Shown here: in pieces, positions 1-10,879 of the stretch
Numbering within the stretch: position 1 is the stretch's first letter
Layout: each line of letters starts with the position of its first letter
From: Candidatus Zhuqueibacterota bacterium
GTDB lineage: Bacteria > Zhuqueibacterota > Zhuqueibacteria > Oceanimicrobiales > Oceanimicrobiaceae
Assembly (NCBI GenBank): GCA_029262035.1
Contig: JAJDAE010000033.1
Span: 1-45,307, forward strand
Direction: 5' to 3'
DNA length: 45,307 nucleotides
Position numbers and translations under genes: made by a program
The notes under the pieces: model-generated
Database searches by the model: none
What the model was told of the DNA's origin: nothing
Seen by the model: only the letters and a program-made list of their open reading frames with translations

Positions 1-94
1 CTTTCCCGTAATTACCGACAATATAAGGATTTAGGATGAATTTCAGATCAATTATTAACAAAATTTAAAATGAGGTTTTGGGAGACCACTTCAA

Positions 95-1489
95 TTAAAT
101 TCCTTCCATAGCCAAAACATAAGACATCATGGCCATTACAACGGCGCCAAGTTCCAGCTCACGTTCATTGACCTTATCAAACGTATCGTTGTCGGAATGG
201 TGGTAATCAAAGTAACGATTCGGATCGACAGAAAGCCCCATGAGCAAAGTTCCCAAAGGCTCAAGCGTAGAGATATCCACACCGCCATAGCCCGGAATAA
301 ATTTATCCGCATCAATGCCTTCAAATAAATACGACCACTTTGCGATACTTTGCAGTTCGGGACTCTCTAGTTCGGCTTTTATGGTTAACCCTCTTGGCGC
401 GAGACCACCACGATCGCTTTCAATAGCTGCAACATGCTTTGGGCCACTTTGTTTGACACTGTCCGCATAAACCTGGCCACCACGCATGCCATTTTCTTCA
501 TTCATGTACAGAACTGCACGAATGGTTCGTTTTGGTTTTAAACCCATCGCCTTAATCAAACGCAGCGCCTCAATAGATTGCACACATCCGGAACCATCAT
601 CATGTGCGCCATGCCCTTTATCCCAGCTATCCAAATGACCGCCTACCAGGATCACTTCGTCTGGTAATTCGGTACCGATTATTTCTCCAATCACATTGGC
701 GGAAAGAACATCGGGCAGAGTTTTACAACTGAGCCTGAGATTTACACTTACGACGCCATCCGTTTTTAAAGCACTGCTTAATAAATTTGCATCGACAGTA
801 CTGATGGCAGCAGCAGGGATTTTGGTTATGCCCTCCGCATAATCACGCATCGCTCCGGTGTGTGGCACATCATCAAGCCGGGTTGTCATGGAACGCACAA
901 GTACTGCAACTGCGCCAAACTTGGCAGCCTCTATTGCCCCGGAACTACGTTGATCAACTGCCCCGCTGTACGCTTCAAAAGTATTGCGCTTACGGGAATC
1001 CATGGGTCGGTTATAAAAAACAATTTTCCCTTTAACTTTATCGCCCAATGCTCGCAACTCATCAAAACCGTTAACTTCGACAACGTCGCCGGTAACGCCC
1101 GGTTCCGGTGTACCGACACTACGGCCCAACGCACAAACTGTTAGCTCAATAGTACCCAGACTTGATGAGTTCAATAAAGTTGCCGTTTCTATGCTGCCGC
1201 GTACCCAATGCGGCACATATACATCTTGCAAAAATACATTATCGAGTTCGCTATTAATCATCGTTTGCCGTCCCCACTCTACTGCTGCCGCCGCCTCGGA
1301 GGAACCACTCAGTCTGGGTCCGACATCCAAACAAAGTGTTCGTAACATTTCATAAGCCTTACCTTCGCTTAATGCAAGATCGGTCATTTTTTCTGATATC
1401 ATCAAATAGTCTGAATCTTCACCGTTTTGTGAGAAAGAATTATTTGCTATGAAAAGACCAAGGGTTAAAACAATCAGAATTCGCTTCAT
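95..1489 (-). CDS. M28-family zinc metallopeptidase with PA-like insert (carboxypeptidase Q-like), secreted
   Basis: N-terminal signal peptide (MKRILIVLTLGLFIANNSFSQ) and M28 motifs GGHLDSWDKGHGAHDDGSG and MNEENG. Confidence 0.85.
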   Translation of the reverse strand: MKRILIVLTLGLFIANNSFSQNGEDSDYLMISEKMTDLALSEGKAYEMLRTLCLDVGPRLSGSSEAAAAVEWGRQTMINSELDNVFLQDVYVPHWVRGSIETATLLNSSSLGTIELTVCALGRSVGTPEPGVTGDVVEVNGFDELRALGDKVKGKIVFYNRPMDSRKRNTFEAYSGAVDQRSSGAIEAAKFGAVAVLVRSMTTRLDDVPHTGAMRDYAEGITKIPAAAISTVDANLLSSALKTDGVVSVNLRLSCKTLPDVLSANVIGEIIGTELPDEVILVGGHLDSWDKGHGAHDDGSGCVQSIEALRLIKAMGLKPKRTIRAVLYMNEENGMRGGQVYADSVKQSGPKHVAAIESDRGGLAPRGLTIKAELESPELQSIAKWSYLFEGIDADKFIPGYGGVDISTLEPLGTLLMGLSVDPNRYFDYHHSDNDTFDKVNERELELGAVVMAMMSYVLAMEGI

Positions 1490-1511
1490 AAATTAATCGT
1501 CCTTTTCAGGT

Positions 1512-2042
1512 TTAAGAAAAATTGCGTAAGAGGAAAAAAATAACAACACCGGTTATTGAAACATAAAGCCAGATTGGAAAAGTGAATTTACTTATCTTTC
1601 GGTGAGTTTTTCTTTTGTCAGTCAAACCAAAATAAAGGGATGACAAAATCATAGGCAGCATCCCCATGGAAAACAAAATATGTGTAATTAAAATAATAAA
1701 ATACACCGGCCGTACCCAGCCTTCGCCGAGGAATTTAGTATCACCTTTCATACTGTGGTAATACACGTAGCTGACCAAAAACAGCCCGGATACACAAAAT
1801 GCCGAAATCATCAAATTCCGATGCAGTACTTCGCGCTTATTTTTTATCGCCCAAAATCCAACACTCAAAATCACGGCACTTATTGCATTTAAGAAAGCAT
1901 TTAGAGCCGGAAGCATTGCGATATTTTCCGGTATACCGCTGCCGGTCTCACGAAAATAGATCAGCCAAAATAGAAATGCAATAACGATTGTTGTTATAAC
2001 CGCATTCCAAAAATAAAAAGACCGTTTGTTAAGGTAGTTCAT
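1512..2042 (-). CDS. DUF420-family multi-TM membrane protein
   Basis: Several hydrophobic helices; HxxL...HRKISKFTFPIWLYVSITGVVIFFLL C-terminus typical of DUF420/YozB-like proteins. Confidence 0.7.
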   Translation of the reverse strand: MNYLNKRSFYFWNAVITTIVIAFLFWLIYFRETGSGIPENIAMLPALNAFLNAISAVILSVGFWAIKNKREVLHRNLMISAFCVSGLFLVSYVYYHSMKGDTKFLGEGWVRPVYFIILITHILFSMGMLPMILSSLYFGLTDKRKTHRKISKFTFPIWLYVSITGVVIFFLLRNFS

Positions 2043-2147
2043 CGTTAATTTAACCTGGATTATACATAAATTTTAGTATTTCTTTCTTTGTTTCATATCG
2101 GTTCCCGGTAGAGCGAAACGCGAGAAGAGAATAGCGTTACCTATAAA

Positions 2148-2238
2148 TCTCTTCCCTCTTCTCTCTTCTCTCTTCTCTCTTCTCTCTTCCCTCTTCTCTC
2201 TTCTCTCTTCTCTCTTCCCTCTTCTCTCTTCTCTCTTC
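2148..2238. repeat. Heptanucleotide tandem repeat, 13 units of TCTCTTC (three units are CCTCTTC)
   Basis: Read directly: 13 x 7 = 91 bp, running into the stop codon of the 2237-2716 minus-strand gene. Confidence 0.95.
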
Positions 2239-2716
2239 ACATTTTTTTCACAACTTCCTCTTTTTCAAATTTCACATCAAATCCTTCGGTTTTGCCATCG
2301 GCATCTTTTTCAACCCGAACATTTATTTTAGTTTCAGACTCTTTTTTGTAAATAATTCGTTGGGGGAAGTCATGAGTGGGATTTTCGAAAATCCATTCGC
2401 CTTCCGTGTGTTTAACTAATTTAAACGCAACCGGTAATTCGTTGTGAGCTACTTTGGCAACATAAAATATTTCCGAACCAAACTGTTCAAGGCGTAAACG
2501 CTCAAGCACGGTTGTGTCCTTAGCAACAACCTTCAGCCCAATTCCTTCAAACGTATTTTCGCTGACTCTCTGCCAATTTTCCAATACAAGTCCTGATTTG
2601 GCTGTACGTTTCCAGGAACCGAGCAGCCAGGTTAAATCATTCAAATTTGCTTGACCGAAACTACTGCCCGTAACCCCCAAAATGGAAATAATAAGAATAG
2701 TTTTAATTCTGAACAT
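2237..2716 (-). CDS. DUF6265-like secreted/periplasmic protein
   Basis: Signal peptide; LNDLTWLLGSWKR...ENWQ...FEGIGL and PTHDFPQRIIY motifs. Confidence 0.6.
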   Translation of the reverse strand: MFRIKTILIISILGVTGSSFGQANLNDLTWLLGSWKRTAKSGLVLENWQRVSENTFEGIGLKVVAKDTTVLERLRLEQFGSEIFYVAKVAHNELPVAFKLVKHTEGEWIFENPTHDFPQRIIYKKESETKINVRVEKDADGKTEGFDVKFEKEEVVKKM

Positions 2717-2871
2717 TATACCTCTTTTAGATGAGAGATTAAAAATAGTTAGATTTCATTAACAATTCAAGTAGTTTGATTGGTTCAAGGAATTTAAAAA
2801 TTTTGATTGAATTTGCACATATAAATTCCAATATTGATGCTCCTTTTAATGAATTATTTTGAAAGCCCAAA

Positions 2872-3618
2872 ATGCAATCTGAAGATTTTGCCAACTTAAA
2901 TCAGGCCTCCCAGGACAGTATAAGCCGCCAGGCCTACGTAAAAAATTTATTCGATAATTTAGCGCCCAAATATGATCGTTTTAATCGCTGGGTTACATTT
3001 AGCCGGGACGAATCCTGGCGCAGAGAAGCACTAAACTTTCTCGGCAAAGATGCTTTGAACGGGGTTGTGCTTGACCTCGCAGCAGGAACCGGTGACTTGG
3101 CAAATTCAGCCGTAAAACATGGGGCAAATAAAGTTCATGTTTTCGATATTTCATACGAAATGCTCTCTGTGGCAAAGCAAAAAGTGAGGGCGGTTGATGA
3201 CAATCATTTTGTTGCATTTGAGCAAGGGAGTGCACACAAGCTGCCATTCCGGGATGACTCAATTTCCGGTATTGTCAACGGATTTGCCATGCGCAACGTC
3301 TTTCATTTCCTCGATGACGTGCTTCTGGAAATGTACCGGGTGCTTCAACCCGGTGGCCGGTTCGCTGTTCTGGAGTTAAGTCAACCTCAAAACCCCATCT
3401 TAAAATATGGTTTTGGCCTGCATTTAAAAACCATCATGCCGATTATCGGCAAGCTCACAACCGGGCAATCCTCACCTTTTACTTATCTTGGCAAGACGAC
3501 CATGACCTTCCTGAATGCACCCCAATTTAAGAGCCGCCTCGAAAAGGCCGGTTTCCAAAAAGTAAATTGGAAGACTTATTTACTGGGTGGCATCGCCATT
3601 CACTACGGGGAAAAGTGA
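2872..3618 (+). CDS. menG: Demethylmenaquinone methyltransferase (UbiE/MenG)
   Basis: VRNLFDNLAPKYDRFN-like start, DLAAGTGDLA SAM motif, GFAMRNV, VLELSQP motifs of UbiE/MenG. Confidence 0.92.
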   Translation: MQSEDFANLNQASQDSISRQAYVKNLFDNLAPKYDRFNRWVTFSRDESWRREALNFLGKDALNGVVLDLAAGTGDLANSAVKHGANKVHVFDISYEMLSVAKQKVRAVDDNHFVAFEQGSAHKLPFRDDSISGIVNGFAMRNVFHFLDDVLLEMYRVLQPGGRFAVLELSQPQNPILKYGFGLHLKTIMPIIGKLTTGQSSPFTYLGKTTMTFLNAPQFKSRLEKAGFQKVNWKTYLLGGIAIHYGEK

Positions 3619-3644
3619 GAGAAGATAGTTGAGTGTGAAGGGAA

Positions 3645-3667
3645 GAGAGTAAACACACCTTACTCTC
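3645..3667 (+). terminator. Possible hairpin after menG (GAGAGTAA-N7-TTACTCTC), no clear U tract
   Basis: Perfect 8-bp inverted repeat 3645-3652 / 3660-3667, 27 nt after the menG stop. Confidence 0.4.
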
Positions 3668-3858
3668 AACGCTTTTCGCTCTTCTTCTGAACAAAACCTT
3701 ATTCCAGGTACTCCTGCAGCCACCAAATTCTTCCATCACCGCCCTTAAAATTCTTCTGCGAAAGCTAAACTTGGTTGGTAAATTATGTCAATATGCATCC
3801 GCTGATATTAGCAGTTCAGAAGGGATATTTACACTTTAACTTAACGGACAGATTTATA

Positions 3859-5298
3859 ATGGGGTACATGAAGTTTTTTTCAAAATATTGTCTCTATATT
3901 TTTGCGCTATCAACTGTCACTTTTCTCTTTCAAAATTGTGATGATAATCCGGCTGCGCCATCCAACGCGGCTGTTATTCAGGGCAAGGTTGTTCAGTCCG
4001 AAACGGGACGTGGAATTCCGGATGTTCTGGTTCGCTCTTTCAGTTTTCCCGAAACCGCAAGAACCGATTCATCAGGGCTCTACTCTTTTGAAATTAGCAT
4101 TGGCGACTCATCGCAAAGATCAGTTGCCCTTAGCTTTACCAAGGATGGTTTTCAAGACGCATTTATATCCCTGACCATCCAGAATGGCGTAGCTACTGCG
4201 GTACCCAATGCTGAAATGAAGCAAACCGGAGTAGTTACTGAAACCAGCGGCCCTGCCGCAAGCGTTATTTTAGTGACCGTTCAGAATAATCAAATATTTG
4301 TAAAAGGCTCCGGTGCAAGAGAAGCTTCTAACCTAACTTTTGAAGTAAGAGACGCTAACGATGTACCTGTTGACTCCGAACACGAAAAGACAGTAAATTT
4401 TTCAATCTCCAACGGCTTAGGTGGCGGAGAGTTTCTTTCCCCGTTATCAGCAAAAACGGACAATAACGGCCGGGTATCCACAACCATAAATAGCGGCACT
4501 ATTGCCGGTGCTATCCAGATCATCGCTAAAGTTGCAGATACATTGATCAGCTCGTCTCCGGTACCTATTGCAATTACCGGCGGACTTCCGGATGCAAGCC
4601 ATTTTTCTATGGGCGCACAAAAGGTAAATTTTGTAGGGTTTAACACGATAAATAATCGAAATGCAATTACCGTTCTTGTTGGCGACAAATATTCTAACCC
4701 GGTTCCAACAGGAACTTCTGTTCAATTCCAAACTACAGGCGGTATTATTCAAGGTTCAGCAACAACCGATAACGATGGAGTTGGAGGTGTTGAATTAATT
4801 TCCGGAGGTCCACAACCACAAGGCGTTCCATTTCAAAGCCTAAGAGTTATCAATGCCGCTTCTTTGCCAGGTTACTTTAATCAGCCGGGGTATGCACTCT
4901 TAACCGCGCAAACTGTAAATGAAAACGGCGCCCCAATCTATGCAGAACATGTTGTTCTATTTTCCGGTATTACCCAAATTAGCAATGTTGCTCCGTTGAC
5001 TTTCAATCTCGTACCCAATGCAAACCAATCATTTAACTTTGATGTTAGCGATCAAAATTCCAATCCCTTATCAGAAGGTACAAAAATAACCGTTAGTACT
5101 AACAATGGTTCGGTAGCAGGAGCTGTTAATGTCGAATTGGATGATACTCGTTCAAGGGACGTTACATCCTTTAGTTTTCTTTTGTCAAACTCAAAGCCGG
5201 AAGATATCGAGGGTACGGCCACAACAGTAACTATTTCTGTTGAAAGCGATAATGGTAGAGCAAGTTTTAGTATTACCGGTGAAATGAAGAAGCAATAA
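3859..5298 (+). CDS. Ig-like / carboxypeptidase-regulatory-like domain lipoprotein or secreted protein
   Basis: Hydrophobic leader ending FLFQNCDDN; VIQGKVVQSETGRGIPDVLV CarboxypepD_reg-like segment; Big_1-like repeats (TDNNGRVSTTINSGTIAG, TTDNDGVGGVELISGG). Start set to the internal ATG at 3859. Confidence 0.7.
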   Translation: MGYMKFFSKYCLYIFALSTVTFLFQNCDDNPAAPSNAAVIQGKVVQSETGRGIPDVLVRSFSFPETARTDSSGLYSFEISIGDSSQRSVALSFTKDGFQDAFISLTIQNGVATAVPNAEMKQTGVVTETSGPAASVILVTVQNNQIFVKGSGAREASNLTFEVRDANDVPVDSEHEKTVNFSISNGLGGGEFLSPLSAKTDNNGRVSTTINSGTIAGAIQIIAKVADTLISSSPVPIAITGGLPDASHFSMGAQKVNFVGFNTINNRNAITVLVGDKYSNPVPTGTSVQFQTTGGIIQGSATTDNDGVGGVELISGGPQPQGVPFQSLRVINAASLPGYFNQPGYALLTAQTVNENGAPIYAEHVVLFSGITQISNVAPLTFNLVPNANQSFNFDVSDQNSNPLSEGTKITVSTNNGSVAGAVNVELDDTRSRDVTSFSFLLSNSKPEDIEGTATTVTISVESDNGRASFSITGEMKKQ

Positions 5299-5300
5299 AG

Positions 5301-6407
5301 TTACTGATTCCGGACCAGTGTAATATTGGCCAAACGGGAAATTTTACCGGTTGAGGTTCGAACCAAACTCTCAACAAAATATATTCTTTTGGGAATCTCG
5401 TAAAGAGACAATTTTTGTTTCAAAGCGTCAAGCAAAAAATCCTCTTTAACTGCCCGTTGAAGACTTTTTTCAAATATCGCCACAACCTTCTCCCCAAGCG
5501 AACTATCCGGTAAACCGGCCACAAAAAAATTCCATTTATCTATCGAATCAGAAATTACTTCAGAAATTGCTTGTTCCACTCTTTCCGGGTTCACTTTGAT
5601 GCCACCGCTGTTGATAATGTTATCAGCCCGGCCAATCCATGAAAATTTACCATCGCCGGTTATTTCAACAACATCATTTGTCACCAGAGGTTGCTCATCC
5701 ACAACATCTGACTTAATTATCAGACAACCGCGTTTATCCCTACTAATTTCTACGCCGGGCAAAACGGTGTAATACTTCTCAGCGGTCGCACCGTTAATGC
5801 GCCTTAGAGCGATATGGCTCACGGTTTCAGTCATGCCAAAAGTCTGGTAGATGGGAGAGCGACATTGTTGAGAAGCCGCTTCAAGGGCTGATGAAATCGG
5901 AGCACCGCCCACAATAACCGCCTTCATGGCATTCAATTTAACTAAACTTTTTTCATCACTCAAAATCTTTTGAAGCTGCAACGGCACCAATGCAGTAAAA
6001 TCAAAATATTCGTCGGACGAGAGTTTTTCAAATGGATTACCCGGCTCAATCACAGTGAGTTGCAAATCGCCAACAAGGCTGCGCACTACCATCATCAGCC
6101 CGCCGATATACTGTGGAGAAATGCACAATAACGCTTTATCCCGAGGATTCAATTTTAAAGCCGCAATGGTTTTCTCGGCGCTCAAAACCATTTGACGTTT
6201 ATTTATGACAACGTTTTTAGGTTTACCGGTAGAGCCGGAAGTCGGCATTTTAAAAGCTTCTTCGCCAGTGAACCATTTATACAAGAATTCAAAAATGACA
6301 CCTGCAGATTCCGAATATTCGGCACGACCAAGTTTTGGAAAATTATTTAGAATCCAATCTTTGTCATAAACGGTTCCGTCGATTTTAATTTTAAATTCTT
6401 TTGTCAT
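5301..6407 (-). CDS. menE: o-succinylbenzoate-CoA ligase
   Basis: AMP-binding motif MPTSGSTGKPK, QTFGMTETVSH, RADNIINSGGIKVNPERVE; men operon context. Confidence 0.9.
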   Translation of the reverse strand: MTKEFKIKIDGTVYDKDWILNNFPKLGRAEYSESAGVIFEFLYKWFTGEEAFKMPTSGSTGKPKNVVINKRQMVLSAEKTIAALKLNPRDKALLCISPQYIGGLMMVVRSLVGDLQLTVIEPGNPFEKLSSDEYFDFTALVPLQLQKILSDEKSLVKLNAMKAVIVGGAPISSALEAASQQCRSPIYQTFGMTETVSHIALRRINGATAEKYYTVLPGVEISRDKRGCLIIKSDVVDEQPLVTNDVVEITGDGKFSWIGRADNIINSGGIKVNPERVEQAISEVISDSIDKWNFFVAGLPDSSLGEKVVAIFEKSLQRAVKEDFLLDALKQKLSLYEIPKRIYFVESLVRTSTGKISRLANITLVRNQ

Positions 6408-6409
6408 CT

Positions 6410-7486
6410 TCAGCTCAAAATAATCTCATCTATATTTCTATACTTTTGTCTTTGAGGGGCATAATTGATAGAATCCCCCTGCAATTGTAGAAGTGAAGAA
6501 AAGTTTTTTTCAAAAAGTTGGCCTGTTCCCAAACCGTGTATCAAGTTGGTTGACAAAGTGCTTGTCCATTGTGCTAAATAATTGAGGCCAAAATTGGATT
6601 CTAACATTGAGTTCACTAAATAGCCTACACTAAACTCTTTAGCCGCTCTTATCCATTCCTCGCTTGCTGCGATCCCGCCGAGCAGTGTCGGTTTTAGAAT
6701 AAGAACATCGGGTCTCACTTTTTCAATCATCTTGCATTTTTCATCAAAAGTATAATTTCCGATTAATTCCTCATCCAAGGCAATGGGAATCGGGCTGTCA
6801 AGGCAAATTTGCGCAAGGGCATCTCGATTACCTGCCTGAATTGGCTGCTCAAGAAAACACACGTTAAATTGTGCCAATTGTTTGATTTTCTCTAACGCCT
6901 CTTCCGGAGAAAATGCGCCGTTGGCATCCAGTCGCAGTTCAAATGTTTCCTCGGAATAACGTTTTCTGAATTCATTTAAGAAAGCAATTTCTGCATCAAA
7001 GTCAAGCGCACCGATTTTAAGTTTAATGCAACGAAAGCCTTGTTCAATCTTTTTTTCAATCTGAGAAAACATGGATTCTGTTGAACCCATTTTAATGAGT
7101 CCGTGAATTGGTATGTTTTGTCTGCTCTCTGTAAACTCAGTTTGAAAAAAAATCTGCTGCCCGCGATTTGTAAAATCGAGCCAGGCCATTTCAATGCCGA
7201 ATCGCAAAGCCGGAAAAGTTGATAAATCTAATTCTTCCGGAGTTTTCCCTACAGAAATTTCAGCACAAACTTCCTCAATTTTATTTTGGAGAAGTGCAAA
7301 ATCATCATAGCTGAGACCGGGTAAAGGTGCGCATTCTCCAACTCCACAATACTTACTGCCAGATATTGTGATGATGTAAATATCGCGACTGCTTAAGGCG
7401 CCACGCGATGTGCCCATTGGCTGTTTGAACTTTAAAGTAACTTTTTTAAAAGCCGCTTGCATTTCAAAGCACAATACCCAATCCAA
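6410..7486 (-). CDS. menC: o-succinylbenzoate synthase
   Basis: Enolase-superfamily: KLKIGALDFDAEIAFL, RLDANGAFSPEEA, FLEQPI, ALDEEL, LKPTLLGG. True start may be downstream (overlaps menA start). Confidence 0.9.
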   Translation of the reverse strand: MDWVLCFEMQAAFKKVTLKFKQPMGTSRGALSSRDIYIITISGSKYCGVGECAPLPGLSYDDFALLQNKIEEVCAEISVGKTPEELDLSTFPALRFGIEMAWLDFTNRGQQIFFQTEFTESRQNIPIHGLIKMGSTESMFSQIEKKIEQGFRCIKLKIGALDFDAEIAFLNEFRKRYSEETFELRLDANGAFSPEEALEKIKQLAQFNVCFLEQPIQAGNRDALAQICLDSPIPIALDEELIGNYTFDEKCKMIEKVRPDVLILKPTLLGGIAASEEWIRAAKEFSVGYLVNSMLESNFGLNYLAQWTSTLSTNLIHGLGTGQLFEKNFSSLLQLQGDSINYAPQRQKYRNIDEIILS

Positions 7487-8342
7487 AACTAAAACAAAAA
7501 ATCAGAGTGGTTATGGCCATCTGCTTAAGATAAGGGTCAATTTCAACAGCGCCAAATTTTTGGGAAACGCTGAGACCATTTTTGACAATCAATGGCAGCG
7601 TTACTAAAAATAAAAACTGCCAGGGTGTTTTATAATTTAGAACGATATAAAGTAATGCCAGAGCGGTCCCACCAAGCAGTAAAATCCAGTGATAAATTCT
7701 AGCTTTTTTTTCTCCGAGACGAACAGGAAGTGTTATTTTCCCCGCGCTTGCATCCGAAGTAATATCACGGATATTATTAATATTTAACACCGCAACACAA
7801 AACAGACCACATGCAAAAGCAGGGAGTAAAATCATATAATTCAGACTGTGAGTATGCAGATAATATGTACCGCAAACCCCGACAATTCCAAAAAATGTCA
7901 GAACAAAAATATCTCCCAGTCCGGCATAGCCGTAAGGTTTTGGGCCCATAGTGTAGGCCACTGCCGCACCAATGGCAGCAATTCCGAGTAGGTAGTAAAA
8001 CCAGCTTTCTCCCCGGATCAAAATGTAGCCTGCCAGCAGACATAAGCCGACAAAAACACTCAATGCAATTTGCATGGACCGTTTAGAAATTTGACCTGAC
8101 TGAACTGCTCTGCTTGGACCCTGACGAGAACTGTTATCCGCGCCATGAACTGAATCGCCATAATCATTTGCAAGATTGGAGAGTATCTGCAAAAGCGTAG
8201 CCGTTAAAAAGCAGAAACCAGCCACCTTAATGCTGAATAGATTTTCAGCGGCAGCGAGAAAACTTCCTAAAATAATACTGGCGGTCGCCAAAGGCAGGGT
8301 TCGTAAACGGAACGCAGAAACCCAAATTTTTATGCTCCTCAT
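7464..8342 (-). CDS. menA: 1,4-dihydroxy-2-naphthoate prenyltransferase
   Basis: UbiA-family: NLANDYGDSVHGAD, NNIRDITSDASAGKITLPVRLG motifs. Confidence 0.92.
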   Translation of the reverse strand: MRSIKIWVSAFRLRTLPLATASIILGSFLAAAENLFSIKVAGFCFLTATLLQILSNLANDYGDSVHGADNSSRQGPSRAVQSGQISKRSMQIALSVFVGLCLLAGYILIRGESWFYYLLGIAAIGAAVAYTMGPKPYGYAGLGDIFVLTFFGIVGVCGTYYLHTHSLNYMILLPAFACGLFCVAVLNINNIRDITSDASAGKITLPVRLGEKKARIYHWILLLGGTALALLYIVLNYKTPWQFLFLVTLPLIVKNGLSVSQKFGAVEIDPYLKQMAITTLIFCFSFGLGIVL

Positions 8343-8357
8343 TATATTCTCACGGAA

Positions 8358-9179
8358 TTAGGGGTATCGTTTGAACTTGGAAAAATCAGGTTTGCGTTTT
8401 TCAACATAGGCTTTTCTGCCTTCATTTGCCTCTTCAGTTAAATAATAAAGAAGGGTTGAGTTTCCTGCCAGCTCCTGAATACCAGCCTGTCCATCCAACT
8501 CAGCATTGAAGGAAGATTTCAGCAAACGTAACGATAGCGGACTTTTTTCCAGCATTTTATTGCACCACTCAACGGTAGTTTTTTCCAGGTCTTCCAGAGG
8601 GACTACCTTATTGACCAGTCCCATTTGTAACGCATCGTTGGCATCGTACTGGTCGCAGAGATACCAGATTTCCCGCGCTTTCTTTTGTCCGACACAACGG
8701 GCAAGATATGATGCACCAAAGCCACCATCAAAACTGCCGACGTTCGGTCCGGTTTGTCCGAAACGTGCATTTTCAGCTGCGATGGTTAGATCGCAAACCA
8801 CATGTAGTACATGGCCGCCGCCAATTGACCAACCGGCAACCATTGCAATCACCGGTTTTGGAATCGAACGGATCTGCTTTTGCACATCCAGAATATTCAA
8901 ACGAGGCATGCCATCGCCGCCGACATAACCACCTTCCTCGCGAATTCTTTGATCGCCACCACTGCAAAAAGCTTTTCCACCTTCACCGGTTAAAATAATC
9001 ACGCCGACCTCTTCATTCTGGCGCGCCAGTTCAAAAGCTTCGATTAGCTCAAATACAGTTTTGGGTCTGAAAGCATTATGAACTTCCGGACGGTTAATAC
9101 TAATCTTTGCGATACCTTCATGGTAAAGAAATAATATATCTTCAAACTTCTTTAAGGTTTCCCATTTTATGCTACTCAT
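8358..9179 (-). CDS. menB: 1,4-dihydroxy-2-naphthoyl-CoA synthase
   Basis: Crotonase fold: [60 protein letters not shown], typical MenB. Confidence 0.95.
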   Translation of the reverse strand: MSSIKWETLKKFEDILFLYHEGIAKISINRPEVHNAFRPKTVFELIEAFELARQNEEVGVIILTGEGGKAFCSGGDQRIREEGGYVGGDGMPRLNILDVQKQIRSIPKPVIAMVAGWSIGGGHVLHVVCDLTIAAENARFGQTGPNVGSFDGGFGASYLARCVGQKKAREIWYLCDQYDANDALQMGLVNKVVPLEDLEKTTVEWCNKMLEKSPLSLRLLKSSFNAELDGQAGIQELAGNSTLLYYLTEEANEGRKAYVEKRKPDFSKFKRYP

Positions 9180-10879
9180 CGAATCTCCCTCATCATTTCT
9201 TTAAATTTTAAAAAATATTCGGCATTTTTGTATTTATCAAAATGAATTTCTAACAAGGCAGGCTTTTCATCATTTTCAAAAAACCGAACCAATGAATCTT
9301 TAATCTCATGTTCTGACCGGGCTGCAAAGTATTCCAAACCATGGTCAACGGCCGTACTTTCGGCAGTCAAATTATGCTCAACTTCAAAATTTGCTTCTAA
9401 CTCCGGGAGCTGCGCCGGGCCGTCGAGATTTCTGAAGATGCCACCGCCCCGATTATTAAAAACTATAATTTTTAAATTAGCCGGTAATTCGTTATGCCAG
9501 AGGCCATTGCGATCGTAGAAAAATGCCAGGTCGCCGGTAATTAAAACCGTTGGTACTTGAAGCACGCTTGCCGCGCCAACAGCCGTACTCACAGTGCCAT
9601 CAATGCCGTTTGTACCACGGTTTGAATTCACCGAGATGCCTGCTCCCGCAATACTAACAAAATTTGCATGGCGTACGATTGAACTGTTGCCGAGTTGCAA
9701 ATTACATCTTTGGGGCAATTCTGATAGAATTAATTGCATAGCCTTTAATTCTGAAAACCCCGTCTCCAAAAAAAATGTAGATAAAACATCAGACGTTTGC
9801 ATATCTTTTTCTATCCAACTTTCCAGATATTCTTGCGACTCTTTACCTTTCCGCATATCCAGTTTTTTGTTCAGTTCACGAAAAAAATAGTTTGCGGTTA
9901 CGGGTAAAATTTTGGTTAATGCTTTAAATGAATCGATACTAATTGTTTCGGCTTGCAAATGCCAATGAGCCTTGGGTTTGTATCTTCTCAAAAATAATTT
10001 CAAACTTTTCGAAACTACCGGCCCACCAAAAGAAATCAAAAGCTCAGGGGCCAATTTTTGCTTCATCTCATCGGAACCCGACCACAAAGTCATATCGGAA
10101 TATTTAATTGTAGAAATCGAATTTAGGTTTGCGGTACTATCTGCCAGAATTGGCGAACCACATTTCTGTTGCAATTCATTTAATGAAGATGCTAAGTTGG
10201 CATCAATTTTATTTAACCCTGCAACCAAAAGTTTTTTTTTTGAACCCTCCCATGTATTTAACAATTCTGTCCAGGTTTCCTCTGAGAAGGTTGCTTCTGT
10301 TTTCGCCACCTGAATGGTTTTAACTTCCGGGTATTTCAAATCTGCTTTGGGGTACAATGGTTCCCGCAACGGCACATTAACGTGCACCGGCCCAGGGGGC
10401 GGGCTTTGACTTAAATTAATGGCATCTGAGACAATTCGTTCAATATGCCAGCTAACATCTTTATGGAGATCTTCCACAGGAATCTCAAAAAATCCCAGGC
10501 TGTTTCCGTTAAACACATTTTTTTGCTGAATTGTCTGCCCATCATTTTGACCAATCCACTCAGCAGGGCGATCTGCTGAAAAAATAATCAGCGGAATTTT
10601 CTGATAAAAAGCTTCCGCAACCGCAGGTGCATAATTCAAGAGCGCACTTCCTGAAGTACAAATTAGAACCACCGGTTTACCTAACTGCTGTGCCATTCCC
10701 AGCGCAAAAAAACCGGCAGATCGTTCATCAACAATTGTTTTGCACTTAATCTTTTGATGTCTTAGGAAAGCGAGGGAAATCGGCGCTGATCTTGATCCGG
10801 GAGAAATAACTGCTTGCTGCACGCCATGCCGGAAACACTGTTCAGCGATGGTTGAGACATTTTGTTTTTCGTTAGTCAT
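9176..10879 (-). CDS. menD: 2-succinyl-5-enolpyruvyl-6-hydroxy-3-cyclohexene-1-carboxylate synthase
   Basis: ThDP enzyme: [60 protein letters not shown]. Confidence 0.95.
   Translation of the reverse strand: MTNEKQNVSTIAEQCFRHGVQQAVISPGSRSAPISLAFLRHQKIKCKTIVDERSAGFFALGMAQQLGKPVVLICTSGSALLNYAPAVAEAFYQKIPLIIFSADRPAEWIGQNDGQTIQQKNVFNGNSLGFFEIPVEDLHKDVSWHIERIVSDAINLSQSPPPGPVHVNVPLREPLYPKADLKYPEVKTIQVAKTEATFSEETWTELLNTWEGSKKKLLVAGLNKIDANLASSLNELQQKCGSPILADSTANLNSISTIKYSDMTLWSGSDEMKQKLAPELLISFGGPVVSKSLKLFLRRYKPKAHWHLQAETISIDSFKALTKILPVTANYFFRELNKKLDMRKGKESQEYLESWIEKDMQTSDVLSTFFLETGFSELKAMQLILSELPQRCNLQLGNSSIVRHANFVSIAGAGISVNSNRGTNGIDGTVSTAVGAASVLQVPTVLITGDLAFFYDRNGLWHNELPANLKIIVFNNRGGGIFRNLDGPAQLPELEANFEVEHNLTAESTAVDHGLEYFAARSEHEIKDSLVRFFENDEKPALLEIHFDKYKNAEYFLKFKEMMREIR

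Noticed and set aside
2148-2238. CRISPR-like array
   Set aside because: Simple 7-bp tandem repeat with no spacers; no cas genes anywhere in the window.
3443-3450. Exact TTATCGGC (minus-strand GCCGATAA) match
   Set aside because: Lies inside menG coding sequence; treated as chance and used as a caution for the other sigma28-like calls.
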